Positions 13,667 through 16,204 of a stretch of 16,204 nucleotides of DNA are shown in pieces. The notes below the pieces were generated by a model. The model saw only the letters and a program-made list of their open reading frames with translations. It did no database searches and was not told the DNA's origin. The stretch comes from Oscillospiraceae bacterium (GTDB lineage: Bacteria; Bacillota_A; Clostridia; Oscillospirales; Oscillospiraceae), in the NCBI GenBank assembly GCA_017550765.1, contig JAFZOC010000100.1, positions 1 through 16,204 on the forward strand, written 5' to 3'. Made by a program: the position numbers and the translations under genes. Within the stretch, counting starts at the first letter, position 1; every line of letters starts with the position of its first letter.

Positions 13667-14758
13667 TCAGGAATAGTAGAGCGCGTCGGCCAGCAGGCCG
13701 TTCCCGGTGTCGAGCAGGACGATCTGCACGTCGTCATGGGTCGTCACGGTCCGATACAGGCCCGTGATCTGGGAGTCGTAGCCCACGTTCGCCAGATAGC
13801 GCCCCTGGCCCAGGTCGGTCACGCTGAGGATCTGGATCGACTCGATCGTGAGGGCTCGGGTGTTGGTGTAGCCGAAGCTGCCCACAGCCTGGTCGATGCG
13901 CTGCATGAGCTGGCTGTTGGGCACGGCGAGCTGCCGCACACGCCCGTAGTAGGCCATGGCGTTGTGGTCCACGTCGGCGGAATAGAGCACATAGAGCTCG
14001 ATGAACTCGGGGATGAAGGCCTCCGCCTGCGCCCGGACCGTCGGATCGCAGTTGTCCAGGAAGCGCTCCTCGGTCCGCTCCTCGGCGGGGACCGCCGCGC
14101 CGCTCGGATCCAGCACGCGCAGAGCGGGCTCGCCCACATAGGGCCCGGCCTCATAGCGGACCAGATAGGGGAGGTCTTCGTAATGGTCATAGCAGGAGCT
14201 CAGGAGGGCGTAGGGGATGCCCTCCTCAACGATCTGGTCCGGGCCCAGGCGTTCCTCGCCCAGGAATGCGGGCCAGTCGGGGGGCAGCACCACCTGGGTC
14301 GTCTGGTAGAAGGCAGAGAAGTCGAACTGCTCCTCCACCGCCGACCAGACCGGGATCTCGAAAGGCCCGGTCTCCGTGACGCGGAAGGTCACGCTGCCCA
14401 CCGGGATGCCGTCGGCGCTCTGGATGCCGTAGACCAGACGCTGCTGGTCGCACTTGGCGCCGTCCTTGACCAGGACCGGCGCGCCGATGCGCTCCTGCAT
14501 CCAGCGGAGAGAGCTCTCCGGGCTCTGGATGCGCGCGTCCAGGTCGCCCAGGGCGTCCAGGGCCGCCTGGGGGAGCTGTTCCGTCAGACTGCTGCGATAG
14601 GATGCGATCGTGTGCTTGGGCTGCAGCTGTTCATAGCAGCGGACGAAATTGAGCAGCAGGAACAGGGCCGCGGCCCCGATCGACATCAAGATCCACGCGT
14701 AGATCACCAGGCCTACGCCGAAGCGGCTCTTTTTGGCGGGCTTTTTCGCTTTAGTCAT
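13667..14758 (-). CDS. Single-pass membrane protein, unknown function
   Basis: I do not recognise this 363-residue protein. It begins with a Lys-rich cytosolic end (MTKAKKPAKKSRFG), has one transmembrane segment (about 14-38), and a long region likely outside the cell. That region has several Cys, Trp and Tyr residues but no motif I can assign. The last part (about 255-363), starting near FIPEFIELYVLYSADV, may be a separate alpha-beta domain. GGGGAGGG lies 8 bases before the ATG. The start overlaps the stop of the upstream phosphodiester-glycosidase-like gene by 8 bases (14751-14758), and the lipoprotein gene follows closely. Such tight packing suggests that the three products work together at the membrane. 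Confidence 0.8.
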   Translation of the reverse strand: MTKAKKPAKKSRFGVGLVIYAWILMSIGAAALFLLLNFVRCYEQLQPKHTIASYRSSLTEQLPQAALDALGDLDARIQSPESSLRWMQERIGAPVLVKDGAKCDQQRLVYGIQSADGIPVGSVTFRVTETGPFEIPVWSAVEEQFDFSAFYQTTQVVLPPDWPAFLGEERLGPDQIVEEGIPYALLSSCYDHYEDLPYLVRYEAGPYVGEPALRVLDPSGAAVPAEERTEERFLDNCDPTVRAQAEAFIPEFIELYVLYSADVDHNAMAYYGRVRQLAVPNSQLMQRIDQAVGSFGYTNTRALTIESIQILSVTDLGQGRYLANVGYDSQITGLYRTVTTHDDVQIVLLDTGNGLLADALYYS

Positions 14759-15821
14759 TGCCGGCCCTCCCCTCTTTCAGCACGACGAAGCTGGTGGGGA
14801 TCGGGCGGATCCCGATGACGGAAGCGCTGTTGTTGATGTACTCGCCGTCGAACCACATGAGACTGGAGGAGCCGCCGTCCAGATTGCAGGCGTTCACCGC
14901 GCCGAAGGACATCATGACCTCCGCCTCGTCCTGATAGGTGGCGCCCAGACGGGAGGGCTGCCGCCCCTCGATGACCAGCATCAGGATCGCGCCGTCGGAG
15001 CGCTGCCCGATCGCGGTGCGGGGGTTCAGCCCACTGATCAGAGTCTCCTCCGGGGCCATCTCCCCGTTGATCACCAGCACCGGGCCGTAGCCGCAGGCCT
15101 CCTGGATGTCCCAGTCCACCACGTCCTGGGGGCTGCGGAAGCCCACGTGCAGGATATAGTCGCTGTCGATGCCCACGAGCCCGTGGCCGATGCCCTTCCA
15201 GTCGCAGTAGATCTGGCCCCGGGAGACGATCAGCGAATCGGGGTCGGAGCCGTTGCCCATGCCGCCGGGGTCGCTGAAACCGCCGCCGTTGATGCCGGCG
15301 ACGCCGTCCACGGCCTCCACGAACTCCTGGACCGTGTAGCCCCGGGAGCCCAGCATCTCCGGCGAGCAGCCCAGGACCACCCGGGAAGGATCCAGCACGA
15401 TCATCATATAGCCAGCATAGCTGCCGCCCTTGACGGGCGCGATGATGATGCCGTCGCCGTCCTCGTCCACATAGCCCCAGGCGTCGGTGTAGGGGCCGTC
15501 GGTCTCGGCGGGGACGCTGACCGCCACCAGAGAGGCGTCCGTCTGGGTCTGCAGTTCCTCCGCGGGCGGCGCCATGATCGCCTGGACCTCTTCTTCGCTC
15601 AGGAAGATCTCTGCCAGGAAGCCGATGGCGCTGGTCTCCTTCACGGAGCGGACGAAGCGGTCCCGCGCGGTCTCCGACGGACCTTTGCACAGGATGAAGA
15701 TCGCGCCCAGGGCCGTCATGCACACGATCAGCAGCGTCACCAGCAGGACCAGGAGCGTGCGCCCGAAAAAGCGCGCCAGCCTGCGCCCGAAAGGCTCCTT
15801 CCGTTGTTCTTTCCTATCCAT
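14751..15821 (-). CDS. Membrane-anchored phosphodiester glycosidase (NAGPA-domain) family protein
   Basis: The catalytic domain is related to the mammalian uncovering enzyme NAGPA, which removes GlcNAc from GlcNAc-1-phospho-mannose. Bacterial members presumably act on sugar-phosphodiesters of cell-surface polymers. The 356-residue product has a basic N-terminus, one transmembrane segment (about 22-44), a stalk (about 45-95) and the domain (about 98-350). Conserved family features are INGGGF (177-182), GYGPVLVING (244-253), NPRTAIGQRSDG (266-277) and NLDGGSSS (313-320). All look intact. It is the first gene of the operon, with a near-consensus promoter and a GGTGG-type ribosome binding site. 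The family call is firm; the substrate is inference only. Confidence 0.88.
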   Translation of the reverse strand: MDRKEQRKEPFGRRLARFFGRTLLVLLVTLLIVCMTALGAIFILCKGPSETARDRFVRSVKETSAIGFLAEIFLSEEEVQAIMAPPAEELQTQTDASLVAVSVPAETDGPYTDAWGYVDEDGDGIIIAPVKGGSYAGYMMIVLDPSRVVLGCSPEMLGSRGYTVQEFVEAVDGVAGINGGGFSDPGGMGNGSDPDSLIVSRGQIYCDWKGIGHGLVGIDSDYILHVGFRSPQDVVDWDIQEACGYGPVLVINGEMAPEETLISGLNPRTAIGQRSDGAILMLVIEGRQPSRLGATYQDEAEVMMSFGAVNACNLDGGSSSLMWFDGEYINNSASVIGIRPIPTSFVVLKEGRAGND

Positions 15822-15856
15822 ATATGACCACCAAAAAAAGAAGCGTTAACTCTTAA

Positions 15857-15885
15857 ACTATACCAGTGACGCCGGGAAAAGTCAA
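15857..15885 (-). promoter_or_regulatory. Sigma-A-type promoter of the three-gene envelope operon
   Basis: On the minus strand, TTGACT (complement of 15880-15885) is followed by a 17-base spacer and TATAGT (complement of 15857-15862), each one base from consensus. The -35 contains the TGA stop (15882-15884) of the upstream gene. The leader to the ATG at 15821 is about 30 bases. Confidence 0.8.
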
Positions 15886-16204
15886 TTCCCGATCTGCCCG
15901 TCCGCCGGGCCCGCAAGGGCGGTGAGCCGCTCCGCCAGCGCATAAGCCTCCTCGCTCCAGGGGTAGCCGGCGCTCTCGCAGCCCGCGTCGGACAGGAGCC
16001 CCCGGGCGCCCTCCTCCGGCGCGTCCCGAAGGCTGCGGCAGCTGCCGGCGACGGCGCCCAGCTGCTCGGCGAAGCTCGCCGGGAGGGCGTCGTCCGCCTC
16101 CGCCAGCCAGGGGGCCAGAGCCTGGGAGAGCTGCGCGTCGGAGAGCTCCGCGCCGGAGCGCGCCGTCTCCTCGGCCCAGTCCAGCAGCTCCGCCGCGGCG
16201 GCGG
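15882..16204 (-). CDS. C-terminal end of an unknown alanine-rich protein (cut by window edge)
   Basis: About 106 codons of an open frame run in from the right edge and end at TGA (complement of 15882-15884), with final residues PADGQIGN. The visible part is rich in Ala, Leu, Glu and Asp (LLDWAEETARSGAELSDAQL, then GYPWSEEAYALAERLTALAG) and looks mostly helical. The GC-rich third positions fit a real gene. No start or domain is visible, and I cannot name it. The next gene's promoter overlaps its stop, so the two are transcriptionally close but need not be co-regulated. Confidence 0.6.
   Translation of the reverse strand, partial: AAAAELLDWAEETARSGAELSDAQLSQALAPWLAEADDALPASFAEQLGAVAGSCRSLRDAPEEGARGLLSDAGCESAGYPWSEEAYALAERLTALAGPADGQIGN

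Noticed and set aside
12512..14818. 768-codon open frame on the plus strand
   Set aside because: It is antisense to the LRR lipoprotein and the membrane protein, both with good ribosome binding sites and plausible topology.

Overview
The window looks like chromosomal core and near-core DNA from a GC-rich, Gram-positive Clostridia-type bacterium, most likely an Oscillospirales-like gut Firmicute. This is inferred from gene content, not measured. The pointers are a RicT (YaaT) gene directly after a DNA polymerase III delta-prime gene, a proline-type M24 peptidase next to efp, a CD1247-type zinc-ribbon protein, a bitopic DacF-type carboxypeptidase and a CotH/LTD surface protein. Strong AGGAGG-like ribosome binding sites and sigma-A-type promoters with 17-base spacers also fit. 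I see no rRNA, tRNA, CRISPR array, transposase, integrase or phage gene.

Layout. Bases 1-2073 (minus strand) hold dacF-like and hflX in tandem; hflX runs off the left edge. A divergent intergenic region follows. Bases 2269-5618 (plus) hold an OmpR-type response regulator, a membrane histidine kinase and an M24 aminopeptidase; the last two overlap by ATGA. Bases 5833-7030 (plus) hold efp with its own promoter, a weak terminator-like hairpin, and a CD1247-like acidic zinc-ribbon protein. A nested palindromic terminator near 7094 separates it from the convergent gene at 7236-9677 (minus), a secreted LTD-LTD-CotH protein. Bases 9941-12195 (plus) hold the delta-prime subunit and a RicT with a long basic tail, reading away from the CotH gene. 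Bases 12196-12514 contain no gene but a dense cluster of strong hairpins, one of them repeated almost exactly. Bases 12515-15821 (minus) hold a three-gene envelope operon: a membrane-anchored phosphodiester-glycosidase-like protein, an unknown single-pass membrane protein and a leucine-rich-repeat lipoprotein. The right edge has the 3' end of an alanine-rich unknown gene on the minus strand.

How the genes relate. Several act at the cell envelope: DacF, the two-component system, the CotH protein and the three-gene operon. Others serve translation and RNA: HflX rescues stalled ribosomes, EF-P relieves proline stalling, and RicT partners RNase Y in Bacillus. The least described material is the three-gene envelope operon, the hairpin cluster at 12262-12489 and the RicT tail. 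None of these proves a new system from sequence alone.
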